Below are positions 1 through 6,092 of a stretch of DNA of 8,739 bases, piece by piece. The stretch is from an uncultured Collinsella sp. (GTDB lineage: Bacteria; Actinomycetota; Coriobacteriia; Coriobacteriales; Coriobacteriaceae): positions 1-8,739 of the forward strand of contig USLO01000067.1 in the NCBI GenBank assembly GCA_900555515.1. The letters run 5' to 3'. The first letter of the stretch is position 1, and each line of letters begins with the position of its first letter. The notes beneath the pieces are model-generated. The model made no database searches and was not told the DNA's origin. It worked only from the letters and a program-made list of their open reading frames with translations. Position numbers and translations under genes: made by a program.

Positions 1-365
1 GCGCCAAGCTCCTCGCTGTCTTCGGCACCTTCGACAGCCTTGATAAACGCCGTCTCGCCCCCGGCAATGAGCCCGACGACCAGATCGGGCGATACGCCAA
101 ACGTGGGCGGACACTCCGAAGCGTCGAGTACGCCCAGACGGCCGCTGGTGCCTGCGCCCATGTAAAAGACGCGCCCGCCGCGCTCGAGTGTCTCAGCAGC
201 CCAGTCGATTGCTGTGGCAACCTGGGGCAACACTTTCGTGACCGACTGGACGGCACGAAGATCCTCATCGTTCATCGTCGTGACGATTTGCAGCGATGTC
301 ATCGTATCGAGGTCCATTGACCTTTGATTACGCTGTTCGGTCGTGAATTTTGTTAAATCGAGCAT
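1..365 (-). CDS. murQ: N-acetylmuramic acid 6-phosphate etherase, N-terminal part (truncated by window edge)
   Basis: MurQ cleaves the D-lactyl ether of MurNAc-6-phosphate to give GlcNAc-6-phosphate and D-lactate, a cytoplasmic step in recycling cell-wall muramic acid. Only the first 121 codons are inside the window; the family is about 300 residues. Seen directly: the N-terminal TEQRN block (residues 9-13), the SIS-domain glycine loop MGAGTSGRLG (69-78), DASECPP (81-87) and VEGAED (111-116). Glu84 and Glu115 align with E. coli MurQ Glu83 and Glu114, the residues assigned to catalysis. The start is the ATG at 365: a GAGGTG ribosome site (372-377) lies 6 bases upstream and overlaps the stop codon of the regulator gene, so the two genes are almost certainly co-transcribed and perhaps translationally coupled. 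An ATG at 370 is out of frame and stops after a few codons. Identity is near certain from sequence signature. Confidence 0.96.
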   Translation of the reverse strand, partial: MLDLTKFTTEQRNQRSMDLDTMTSLQIVTTMNDEDLRAVQSVTKVLPQVATAIDWAAETLERGGRVFYMGAGTSGRLGVLDASECPPTFGVSPDLVVGLIAGGETAFIKAVEGAEDSEELG

Positions 366-375
366 TTCATTCACC

Positions 376-1227
376 TCATCTTTCCTGTTTCTCGATGTAG
401 TTTTGCTTAATGACATGCGTCGCCCGTTCGTAGTCGCTGGCAACGTAAGCAGCGTACAGGGCATCGACAACCATAAGCTGGGCCATACGCGAAGCCATGG
501 CACCGCTGCGGACCAAGGGTTCACTCGCGGCGACGCCGAGCACGGCATCGGCCATGGTGGCAAGCTTGGATGATCCATCTACTTTGGTAACGGCCACAAC
601 GGGACAGTTGTGACGTTGAGCCTCGGCGGTGCAGTCCAGCACCTCTTGCGTCAAGCCCGAGTAGCTAAAGGCGATTGCCATATCGCCCTCATGCATGTTC
701 TTGGCACATAAGAGCTGATCATGCCAGTCGTCGTACAGACGGCACTCTTTGTCGACACGCATGAGCTTTTGCGCCAGGTCGTGCGCGACCAAACGAGAAG
801 CACCAATACCGAACAGATTGACCGCGCGTGCCCGCTTAAGACGGGCCGCGCATCGCTCCAAGACGGTGTAATCGAGCGTTCGCGCCGTCGCCTCGATCGT
901 GCGCACGTTGCTTTTCATCACCTTCCCCACGATACGTTCGACGCTGTCATCCATGGAGATGTCCTCGAGGGCTATGTCTTTCTTGTCACCTAAGAGCGCC
1001 AGCTCGGCAATCAGTTCGCGCTGGAACTCCTTGTAGCCCGCAAAACCCAAACGCTTGCAAAAGCGCAAAATGCTCGAGGGCGAGGAGAACGTGACATCGG
1101 CAAGACCGCGGACGGACAGCCCGACCACCTCGTGCGGATGAGCGCTTACATATGCGATGACATTGCGTTCCGCCGGGCTCGCGCTGAGCTCACGCTCGCG
1201 AAGCCGCAAAAGCAATCCGTTTGCCAT
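376..1227 (-). CDS. RpiR/MurR-family transcriptional regulator (HTH + SIS), probable regulator of murQ
   Basis: A 283-residue protein with the two-domain plan of the RpiR family. Residues 1-75 form an HTH_6-type DNA-binding domain, with SVRGLADVTFSSPSSILRFC at 38-57 followed by KRLGFAGYKEFQREL. Residues 125-255 form a sugar isomerase (SIS) domain with the phosphosugar-binding stretches NLFGIGASR (137-145) and FSYSGLT (187-193). The start is placed at ATG 1227 because GGAGGTG lies exactly 6 bases upstream. The in-frame GTG at 1236 would add three residues but is itself part of that ribosome site. The gene ends 10 bp before murQ on the same strand. In E. coli, MurR is a homologue that represses murQP and responds to MurNAc-6-phosphate; the same role here is inferred from the operon. 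Two dyads upstream are candidate operators. The exact ligand is not shown by sequence. Confidence 0.93.
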   Translation of the reverse strand: MANGLLLRLRERELSASPAERNVIAYVSAHPHEVVGLSVRGLADVTFSSPSSILRFCKRLGFAGYKEFQRELIAELALLGDKKDIALEDISMDDSVERIVGKVMKSNVRTIEATARTLDYTVLERCAARLKRARAVNLFGIGASRLVAHDLAQKLMRVDKECRLYDDWHDQLLCAKNMHEGDMAIAFSYSGLTQEVLDCTAEAQRHNCPVVAVTKVDGSSKLATMADAVLGVAASEPLVRSGAMASRMAQLMVVDALYAAYVASDYERATHVIKQNYIEKQER

Positions 1228-1233
1228 CTCAAA

Positions 1234-1240
1234 CACCTCC
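1234..1240 (-). promoter_or_regulatory. Ribosome binding site deciding the start of the RpiR-family gene
   Basis: GGAGGTG, 6 bases before ATG 1227. The longer in-frame start GTG 1236 uses the last three bases of this motif, so it is unlikely to be the real start. Confidence 0.8.
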
Positions 1241-1250
1241 GTTGAGAAGA

Positions 1251-1256
1251 ATTAAA
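1251..1256 (-). promoter_or_regulatory. Candidate -10 box for the murR-murQ operon
   Basis: TTTAAT on the minus strand matches the TATAAT consensus at five of six positions and would give a short leader before the ribosome site at 1234-1240. No good -35 hexamer is seen at 16-18 bp, so the promoter may depend on an activator or lie elsewhere. The 13-bp dyad at 1262-1274 would sit in its -10/-35 spacer. Confidence 0.3.
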
Positions 1257-1261
1257 GACCA

Positions 1262-1274
1262 ACGAACGATTCGT
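1262..1274. promoter_or_regulatory. Small dyad upstream of murR, candidate operator
   Basis: ACGAA-CGA-TTCGT: perfect 5-bp arms around a 3-bp spacer, 35-47 bp upstream of the regulator start codon. RpiR-family regulators bind dyads near their own promoters; assignment as the operator is inference. Confidence 0.3.
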
Positions 1275-1294
1275 ACCGGATACAAACAGCTTTT

Positions 1295-1311
1295 GCGGTA
1301 CATTGTGCCGC
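1295..1311. promoter_or_regulatory. 17-bp near-palindrome upstream of murR, candidate operator
   Basis: GCGGTACATTGTGCCGC reads as the dyad GCGGyACA-n-TGTrCCGC: seven of eight arm positions pair across one central base. It lies about 70-85 bp upstream of the regulator start and lacks any T-run, so a protein-binding site fits better than a terminator. Which protein binds is unknown. Confidence 0.35.
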
Positions 1312-1326
1312 ATCGTGGCGCACAAA

Positions 1327-1350
1327 GGGCGAGCGTTCTACCGCTCGCCC
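1327..1350 (-). terminator. Probable intrinsic terminator of the VanZ-like gene
   Basis: A perfect 9-bp GC-rich stem (GGGCGAGCG / CGCTCGCCC) with a 6-base loop. Read on the minus strand it is followed by TTTGTG, a short T-run. It lies about 80 bp beyond the VanZ-like stop and before the murR control region, the expected position for separating the two units. The bases between (1351-1431) hold nothing I can identify. Confidence 0.6.
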
Positions 1351-1431
1351 CTCAAATCCGACCGCTCGGAAATACGCGCGACACAAAATAATTCAGCAAG
1401 GTCGCATTATCAGAAACGGGTTTGTTACCGG

Positions 1432-2013
1432 CTAGCGCCTCGCATGGGCGCCGATCGGCCGAGTCGCATGGCGCACCAACGCCGCTGCCAGCAATACCAA
1501 CAGCATGGCGGTGACATAGCCCGCGGCATCGAATCCTAAATCGATAACGTCGAAATGCCTGCCGGGAACAAAGATCTTATGTACCTGATCGCCAACGGAG
1601 CAGGCGACGCAAAAGAGCAATACGGGCACGCAACGGGAGCATACGCTCCACGGACGCCTGGAAAGGCAAACCACGACCACCGAGGCGAACAACCCGACGA
1701 AGAAAAATTCTACGGTATGGGCAACGCGACGGACGTTTGTGCCCACCCACATGCGAATGGAAGCAAGTCGGCCAGACCGGACATTCGAGGCAGCCGAATC
1801 GGCGCCCCCGGTCATTCCGTTCTCCGTCTGGACTTCACCCGTGGCATCGGCAGCCTGAACGCCCGTAGCCTGACCCTCCACCACACGCGCGGTGGACTCG
1901 CTCAGCAACGACGTCTCCACCGCATTTTGCTCCGTCAGCACCCAGATGACCGCCAGCGTTGCAACGAACAGAACGATCGCGGTCCATCCGATTATTTGTT
2001 TTACGCGCGCCAA
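1432..2013 (-). CDS. VanZ-like family membrane protein
   Basis: A 193-residue integral membrane protein with VanZ-family signatures: RRVAHTVEFFFVGLF (95-109), GDQVHKIFVPGR (141-152) and D155-D158-D162-G165 in the following stretch. Predicted membrane helices lie near residues 8-27, 98-117, 127-141 and 160-181. Between helices 1 and 2 is an Ala/Thr/Glu/Gly-rich loop of about 65 residues (28-92), longer than I expect for a compact VanZ domain. Most relatives carry DE-x-x-Q before the PGR motif; here it reads D142-Q143-V-H-K, so two usually conserved positions differ. The start is TTG 2013, chosen because AAAGGAGG lies 7 bases upstream. VanZ of Tn1546 gives low-level teicoplanin resistance, but most family members have no known function and I assign none here. 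The gene appears monocistronic, with a hairpin terminator downstream. Confidence 0.85.
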   Translation of the reverse strand: MARVKQIIGWTAIVLFVATLAVIWVLTEQNAVETSLLSESTARVVEGQATGVQAADATGEVQTENGMTGGADSAASNVRSGRLASIRMWVGTNVRRVAHTVEFFFVGLFASVVVVCLSRRPWSVCSRCVPVLLFCVACSVGDQVHKIFVPGRHFDVIDLGFDAAGYVTAMLLVLLAAALVRHATRPIGAHARR

Positions 2014-2020
2014 GGGTCAA

Positions 2021-2028
2021 CCTCCTTT
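2021..2028 (-). promoter_or_regulatory. Strong ribosome binding site supporting a TTG start
   Basis: AAAGGAGG ends 7 bases before TTG 2013 of the VanZ-like gene. A second TTG at 2020 directly abuts the site and is in another frame. No ATG in frame lies nearby, so the rare start codon is well supported. Confidence 0.75.
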
Positions 2029-2118
2029 ATTTGAATATCAGCGAGTGTAGCCCAAAATGGCATCGTCGCCGTATCAAAATTTGAATCGCAACAGGAAGCG
2101 ACAAAGCGACGCAAACCC

Positions 2119-2724
2119 CTACCCCGCCTCGCGCATCCAGCGATCGAACGTCCCCACGCACACGCCCAGGCATTTTGCTGCCTGGCTGCGGGTAATATCG
2201 CCTGCCTCATAGCTATCGCGCACCAGCTCAAACTGAGGAGGGCACGGCTTGCGAGGTCGACCGAAACGGACCCCTCGCGCTCGCGCCGCTGCAATCCCCT
2301 CCGCCTGGCGCCGATGGATATTCTCGCGCTCCACCTGCGCCACGTAGCTCAGCAGTTGCAGCACAATATCGGCAATCAGGGTGTTGGTCACATCCGGCGC
2401 GCCGCTGGCCCTGACGCGCGTGTCAAGCAATGGCATGTCCAACACCACAATGGCAACCCCGAGCTCCTTGGTAATGCGTCGCCATTCCTCAAGAATCTCG
2501 GAGTAATTACGGCCAAGTCGGTCGATAGAAAGCACCACCAGTACGTCCCCGTCTCCCAGGACGTGCAGCAGCTCGCGATAACGCGGTCGATCGAAGTCCT
2601 TGCCGCTCGCATGGTCGGCATAAATATTCGCCGAGCCCACGCCATAGGCGCCCAGCGCATCCAGCTGCCGATTAAGGTTCTGATCGCGCGAACTCACCCG
2701 CGCATAACCGTACACCGTCGCCAT
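2119..2724 (-). CDS. Small serine recombinase (resolvase/invertase family)
   Basis: A 201-residue site-specific DNA recombinase of the resolvase/invertase group. The catalytic N-terminal domain has YARVSSRDQN (7-16), where Ser11 is the expected nucleophile and Arg9 part of the active site, and SIDRLGRN (66-73) with Asp68, Arg69 and Arg72. The long dimerisation helix runs about 112-147. The linker GVRFGRPRK (151-159) leads to a C-terminal helix-turn-helix (174-198: DITRSQAAKCLGVCVGTFDR). All key residues are present and the length is normal, so it looks active. ATG 2724 (MATVYGYARVS) fits the family start and has GGGG five bases upstream. A TTG at 2754 extends the frame by ten residues but has no ribosome site. 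No transposase or phage genes lie beside it. A cluster of inverted repeats lies immediately upstream. Whether it resolves, inverts or regulates cannot be told from sequence. Confidence 0.93.
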   Translation of the reverse strand: MATVYGYARVSSRDQNLNRQLDALGAYGVGSANIYADHASGKDFDRPRYRELLHVLGDGDVLVVLSIDRLGRNYSEILEEWRRITKELGVAIVVLDMPLLDTRVRASGAPDVTNTLIADIVLQLLSYVAQVERENIHRRQAEGIAAARARGVRFGRPRKPCPPQFELVRDSYEAGDITRSQAAKCLGVCVGTFDRWMREAG

Positions 2725-2743
2725 CTCATCCCCGCTTTCTTGT

Positions 2744-2781
2744 AAACCTGCCAAAAGGGACAGGTTTATTTTGGTAGGTTT
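2744..2781. repeat. Inverted repeat upstream of the recombinase gene, candidate recombination site or operator
   Basis: Arms AAACCTGCCAAAA (2744-2756) and TTTTGGTAGGTTT (2769-2781) are inverted with 12 of 13 positions matching and a 12-bp spacer. Inside it, AAACCTG (2744-2750) also pairs with CAGGTTT (2761-2767). A further related half-site, GCAGGTAA, begins at 2795. The array starts 20 bp from the recombinase ATG and covers its likely promoter. Small serine recombinases often bind sites beside their own gene; the link is inferred. Confidence 0.5.
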
Positions 2782-2791
2782 TACCTCTCAA
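2763..2791 (-). promoter_or_regulatory. Tentative promoter of the recombinase gene
   Basis: On the minus strand TTGAGA (2786-2791) is separated by 17 bp from TAAACC (2763-2768). The -35 is good (five of six), the -10 weak (three of six). The overlap with the inverted repeat would allow autoregulation if the recombinase binds there. Confidence 0.3.
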
Positions 2792-2847
2792 ATAGCAGGT
2801 AAGCGGGCGGCCGAGCAGACGGCAAGGTAGCCATGATTCAAATGCGA

Positions 2848-2871
2848 AGGGCGGTCCCGAAAGGCCGCCCT
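2848..2871 (-). terminator. Probable terminator downstream of the RNase R gene
   Basis: A 9-bp stem including one G-U pair (AGGGCGGTC with GGCCGCCCT on the plus strand) around a 6-base loop, 30 bp beyond the RNase R stop. On the minus strand the stem is followed by TTCGCATTTG, a weak T-run, so termination may be partial. Confidence 0.5.
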
Positions 2872-2900
2872 CCGCTCCCCCACCATCAGTCGGGATTTGG

Positions 2901-5036
2901 CTAATGGATAAGCTTAAAGTCCAAGTGCCCACGCGTGGTATTGACGCGCGAGACCTCGATAATCACGCGCTGGCCCAGTTCATAGCGAGTCCCCGTGTCG
3001 GCGCCCGTCAGCGTAAGCGCGTCCTCGTCGAACTCGAACCACTCGTTGCCCAGGCTCTTAATTGAAACCAGGCCCTCGACCTGTGTTAGGTCCAAGCGCA
3101 CAAAAAGGCCCATGCTGCTAACCCACGAGACGGTTCCGGCATAGCGCTCGCCCAGACGGTCCTCATAGTACTGGGCAATCTTGATCTTTTGCGTCGCATG
3201 GCTGGCGGCATCTGCCGCGCGCTCGGCATCGCTGCATGCGCGGCAGATCTGCGGCAGAATGCGCGGCAGCGACTCGCGCCCCTTGCCGATCAGCCGCGGC
3301 GTGCGCACCAAGGCGTCCTTGCCGCCAAGCCGCTCATAGGCCAACTGCAGTTTGAGCACGCGGTGCAGCACCAGATCGGGGTAGCGACGGATGGGACTCG
3401 TAAAGTGACAGTAGCACGGCGCGGCGAGCGCAAAGTGACCCTCGTTGCGCGGCTTGTACAGCGCGCGCTGCATGCTGCGCAGAAGCAACGTGTTAACGAG
3501 CGGTGCGCTGGCCGTACCGGCGGCAGCATCAACTGCAGCCTGCAGTTCATCGGGGCTCCCCAGGGCAATACCGGCAGCACGGCAATCGTCGATGATGCCT
3601 AGCTGCGCCAGCGCAACGGCGGCACCGTGCAGGCTATCGGGGCTCGGATCCTCATGCACGCGATAGCAGGCCTCGACATCACGGTCTGCCAGCCACTCTG
3701 CAACGCACTCGTTGGCGAGCAGCATGGCCTCCTCGATAAGCGACGTGGCACACGAACGCTCACGCGCCACAATCTGCACGGGTACTCCGTCCTCATCCAA
3801 CAGAGCACGAATCTCGGCCGTGTCAAAATCGACTGAGCCGCGGGCGCGACGAATACGACGGCGGAGTTCGGCGAGTTCGTTGGCGGCGACAAGGAAATCG
3901 CCGAGGTCGACGTTGTAGCCGCGGGCGGCCTCCTCGCACGCAAGACCGCGCTCAAGCGCTTCCTCGCGCGAGGTCTCGGCAGCCGCAACATCCTCGGCCG
4001 CGCCCTCCAGCACCGAATACTCAACCGCGCCGGCACGCACCAGCAGCGCCTCGACGCCGTCATAGTCCATACGCACACGCGAGCGAATCACGCTGGGGTA
4101 CGGATCGTAATGCCGCACGCGACCCTGCGCATCGAGCTCGATATCGACGGTAAACGCAAGACGGTCCTCGTCAGGGCGAAGCGAGCACAGGTCATTGGAC
4201 AGGCGTTCGGGCAGCATGGGAAGCACGCGATCGGCCAGATACACCGATGTCGTACGATGGCGAGCCTCAAGATCGATATGCCCGTCCCAAGCCACATAGT
4301 GTGAAACGTCGGCGATATGCACACCCAGCTTGTAGCCACCCTCGGGCGTGCGCTCCAACGAAATGGCATCGTCAAAGTCGCGCGCGTCGACCGGGTCGAT
4401 CGTGATGACAAAGCGGTCGCGCAGATCGCGGCGGAGCGGGTCCTTAAGCGCCGCGGACACATCGAGCGAAAGCCCCTCGGCCTCGTCCAGCGCGGCCTCG
4501 GGATAGCTATCGGTATAGCCGTAACGCGCCATCACATATTGAACGCCCAAATCGGGCGCGTCATCTCCGCCAATGCGGCGTTCGATCGTCACGGTGCCCG
4601 ATTCCAGTCGCGTCGGGTAGGTCAAAATGCGCGCGACAACGGCATCACCCGGGTGGACACCCAGACGATCCGCCGAGGTATCCTCGGGCAAAATGAAGAA
4701 GTCGGCCTTCAGACGCGAATCGAGCGGCTCAATCACACCGAGCGGACCGGCGGTCTGGTACGTGCCCACCACGCTTATGGCTGCGCGCTCAACCACGCCT
4801 TCGATCACGGCGCGCCGCTCACCGTGCGGGCTGTTCTTAATGCTCACGGCAACGGTATCGCCATCCATAATCTCGCGCTTGCCACGGCCCATGACCTTGT
4901 AGTCGCCATTCTCGGTTATGACATAGGCACTGTGCTCATGGAGCTGCACGCGCCCGGTCAGGCTCGGACGGCGTTCGCTGCGCACCGGCCCGCGCTTATT
5001 GCGAGCTCCACGCTTATGCTTGTTATTGCGCCCCAT
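2901..5036 (-). CDS. rnr: Ribonuclease R (RNB-family 3'-5' exoribonuclease)
   Basis: A complete 711-residue RNase R/VacB-type enzyme that degrades RNA processively from the 3' end, including structured RNA. Domain order: a very basic N-terminus (residues 1-23), cold-shock-like RNA-binding domains (about 25-155), the RNB catalytic domain (about 200-570) and a C-terminal S1 domain (about 630-709). The metal-binding motif TIDPVDARDFDDA spans 212-224, with Asp214, Asp220, Asp222 and Asp223 at the positions of the essential RNase II aspartates. HFTSPIRRYPDL (544-555) is the other RNB signature. ATG 5036 is preceded by AGGAGG at a spacing of 6, so the start is firm. The protein ends two residues after the S1 core and lacks the Lys-rich C-terminal tail of E. 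coli RNase R; the basic segment is at the N-terminus instead. No smpB follows it. RNase II is the alternative, but length and architecture favour RNase R. Confidence 0.96.
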   Translation of the reverse strand: MGRNNKHKRGARNKRGPVRSERRPSLTGRVQLHEHSAYVITENGDYKVMGRGKREIMDGDTVAVSIKNSPHGERRAVIEGVVERAAISVVGTYQTAGPLGVIEPLDSRLKADFFILPEDTSADRLGVHPGDAVVARILTYPTRLESGTVTIERRIGGDDAPDLGVQYVMARYGYTDSYPEAALDEAEGLSLDVSAALKDPLRRDLRDRFVITIDPVDARDFDDAISLERTPEGGYKLGVHIADVSHYVAWDGHIDLEARHRTTSVYLADRVLPMLPERLSNDLCSLRPDEDRLAFTVDIELDAQGRVRHYDPYPSVIRSRVRMDYDGVEALLVRAGAVEYSVLEGAAEDVAAAETSREEALERGLACEEAARGYNVDLGDFLVAANELAELRRRIRRARGSVDFDTAEIRALLDEDGVPVQIVARERSCATSLIEEAMLLANECVAEWLADRDVEACYRVHEDPSPDSLHGAAVALAQLGIIDDCRAAGIALGSPDELQAAVDAAAGTASAPLVNTLLLRSMQRALYKPRNEGHFALAAPCYCHFTSPIRRYPDLVLHRVLKLQLAYERLGGKDALVRTPRLIGKGRESLPRILPQICRACSDAERAADAASHATQKIKIAQYYEDRLGERYAGTVSWVSSMGLFVRLDLTQVEGLVSIKSLGNEWFEFDEDALTLTGADTGTRYELGQRVIIEVSRVNTTRGHLDFKLIH

Positions 5037-5060
5037 GGCGCCTCCTAACTATCGATTGCC

Positions 5061-5074
5061 GACTCCAAAGAGTC
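5061..5074. repeat. Small dyad in the RNase R leader region
   Basis: GACTC-CAAA-GAGTC, perfect 5-bp arms around four bases, about 25 bp upstream of the RNase R start codon. It could form a small hairpin in the leader or be a binding site. No convincing promoter hexamers were found in 5037-5111. Confidence 0.25.
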
Positions 5075-5111
5075 TACCCAAATGATTCGCCATCCTGCCG
5101 TCCCCTAGGGA

Positions 5112-5147
5112 TCAAAAAACGGGCCGCCCCATAAGAGACGACCCGTT
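5112..5147 (-). terminator. Strong intrinsic terminator after ftsX
   Basis: On the minus strand a 13-bp stem (5135-5147 with 5118-5130; ten Watson-Crick and three G-U pairs) closes a TTAT loop and is followed directly by six T residues (5114-5119). It begins 24 bp past the ftsX stop, so it ends the ftsE-ftsX transcript and isolates RNase R as its own unit. There is no T-run on the other side, so it acts in one direction. Confidence 0.9.
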
Positions 5148-5171
5148 GGAAGGGATGAATTCCAGGCATGC

Positions 5172-6092
5172 CTACACGCGCAGGTAGCGGCGCATGGCGA
5201 TGGCAGAACCAAAGAGACCGATAATCACGCCGACCAGAATCAGCGCAGCATAGGTCACCAGGTAGTACTGCATCGGCAGGGCAAACGACATCCAGCCGAT
5301 GCTCTCCTGCAGACGCGGAATCATCAGATTGCGCAGCAGCTCCAGAACGCCGATGGAAAGCAGCGAGCCCAAAATGGCCTGCAGCACGCCCTCGGTGATA
5401 AACGGGCCACGAATGAAGCCGTTGCTGGCGCCGACCAGACGCATAATCGCAATCTCACGACGACGCGCCGTGATGGACAGGCGAATCGTGTTGTTGATGA
5501 AGATGAATGCGATAAAGGTCAGAAGGCCAACGAGCACCACGGCGGCGATGCGGATGTAGTTGGTCACCTGGAACAGGCGGCTCACTTCCTCCTGGCCGTA
5601 CAGCACGCTCGCGTTGACGTCGCCGTCATCCGCGATCTTCTGGAAATCGGCATCCTTCTTGAGCTTCTTGGCCGTGCTCTCGACCTGAGACGGATCGTCC
5701 ATCTCAATCGCAAACGAGGCGGGCAGCGGGTTCTGGCCGTCGAGCGCGCTCATGGTGGCGTCGGCGTTGCCCGACATCTTGCTCGTATACTCGGCCAGCG
5801 CGTCGTCCTTGTCCTTATAGGTCACGGACTTGACGTTATTCCACGTCTTAAGCTCGGCCTCAAAAGCCTGAACATCAGCCTGATCGGCGTCATCGCTAAT
5901 GAACGCGTTGATGACAACCTGATCCTCGACGGTGCCGATCACGGAGTTCAGCATCGCAGAGCCCATGATGAACAGGCCGATGATAAACAGCGAAAGGAAG
6001 ATCGTGATGACGGCGCCGAGCGAGGTAGTCCAGTTACGGAAGAAGTGGCTGATTGCCTCTTTGAAGGAGTAGCCCACGTTAGTTGGTGCCAT
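5172..6092 (-). CDS. ftsX: Cell division ABC transporter permease FtsX
   Basis: FtsX is the membrane half of FtsEX. It does not transport a known solute; it relays FtsE ATP hydrolysis to peptidoglycan hydrolases outside the membrane during division. The 306-residue protein has the family topology: a cytoplasmic N-terminus, helix 1 at about 25-47, an extracellular domain at about 50-178 containing the family motif NPLPASF (121-127), then helices at about 182-201, 235-252 and 278-298. The cytoplasmic coupling segment RRREIAIMRLVGAS (210-223) is well conserved. ATG 6092 lies inside the end of ftsE (14-bp overlap), with GGAGG 11 bases upstream; this arrangement implies coupled translation. The strong terminator at 5112-5147 follows. 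No hydrolase partner gene (PcsB, RipC or EnvC type) is present beside it, so the extracellular partner is unknown. Confidence 0.96.
   Translation of the reverse strand: MAPTNVGYSFKEAISHFFRNWTTSLGAVITIFLSLFIIGLFIMGSAMLNSVIGTVEDQVVINAFISDDADQADVQAFEAELKTWNNVKSVTYKDKDDALAEYTSKMSGNADATMSALDGQNPLPASFAIEMDDPSQVESTAKKLKKDADFQKIADDGDVNASVLYGQEEVSRLFQVTNYIRIAAVVLVGLLTFIAFIFINNTIRLSITARRREIAIMRLVGASNGFIRGPFITEGVLQAILGSLLSIGVLELLRNLMIPRLQESIGWMSFALPMQYYLVTYAALILVGVIIGLFGSAIAMRRYLRV

Noticed and set aside
1555..2034. 159-residue plus-strand open frame opposite the VanZ-like gene
   Set aside because: Low-complexity product with no domain; the minus-strand frame has membrane helices, family motifs and a strong ribosome site.
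2013..2118. Promoter for the VanZ-like gene
   Set aside because: A TACACT -10 candidate has no acceptable -35 at normal spacing, and TTGATA is 22 bp away; not strong enough to call.
2119..2724. Recombinase as part of an IS607-type or Tn3-type element
   Set aside because: No TnpB, transposase, terminal inverted repeats or target duplications are visible around it; C-terminal HTH placement fits resolvase/invertase rather than IS607 TnpA.
4317..5048. 243-residue plus-strand open frame opposite the RNase R gene
   Set aside because: It lies wholly antisense to a gene with clear catalytic motifs, shows no recognisable domain, and long antisense frames are common in GC-rich coding DNA.
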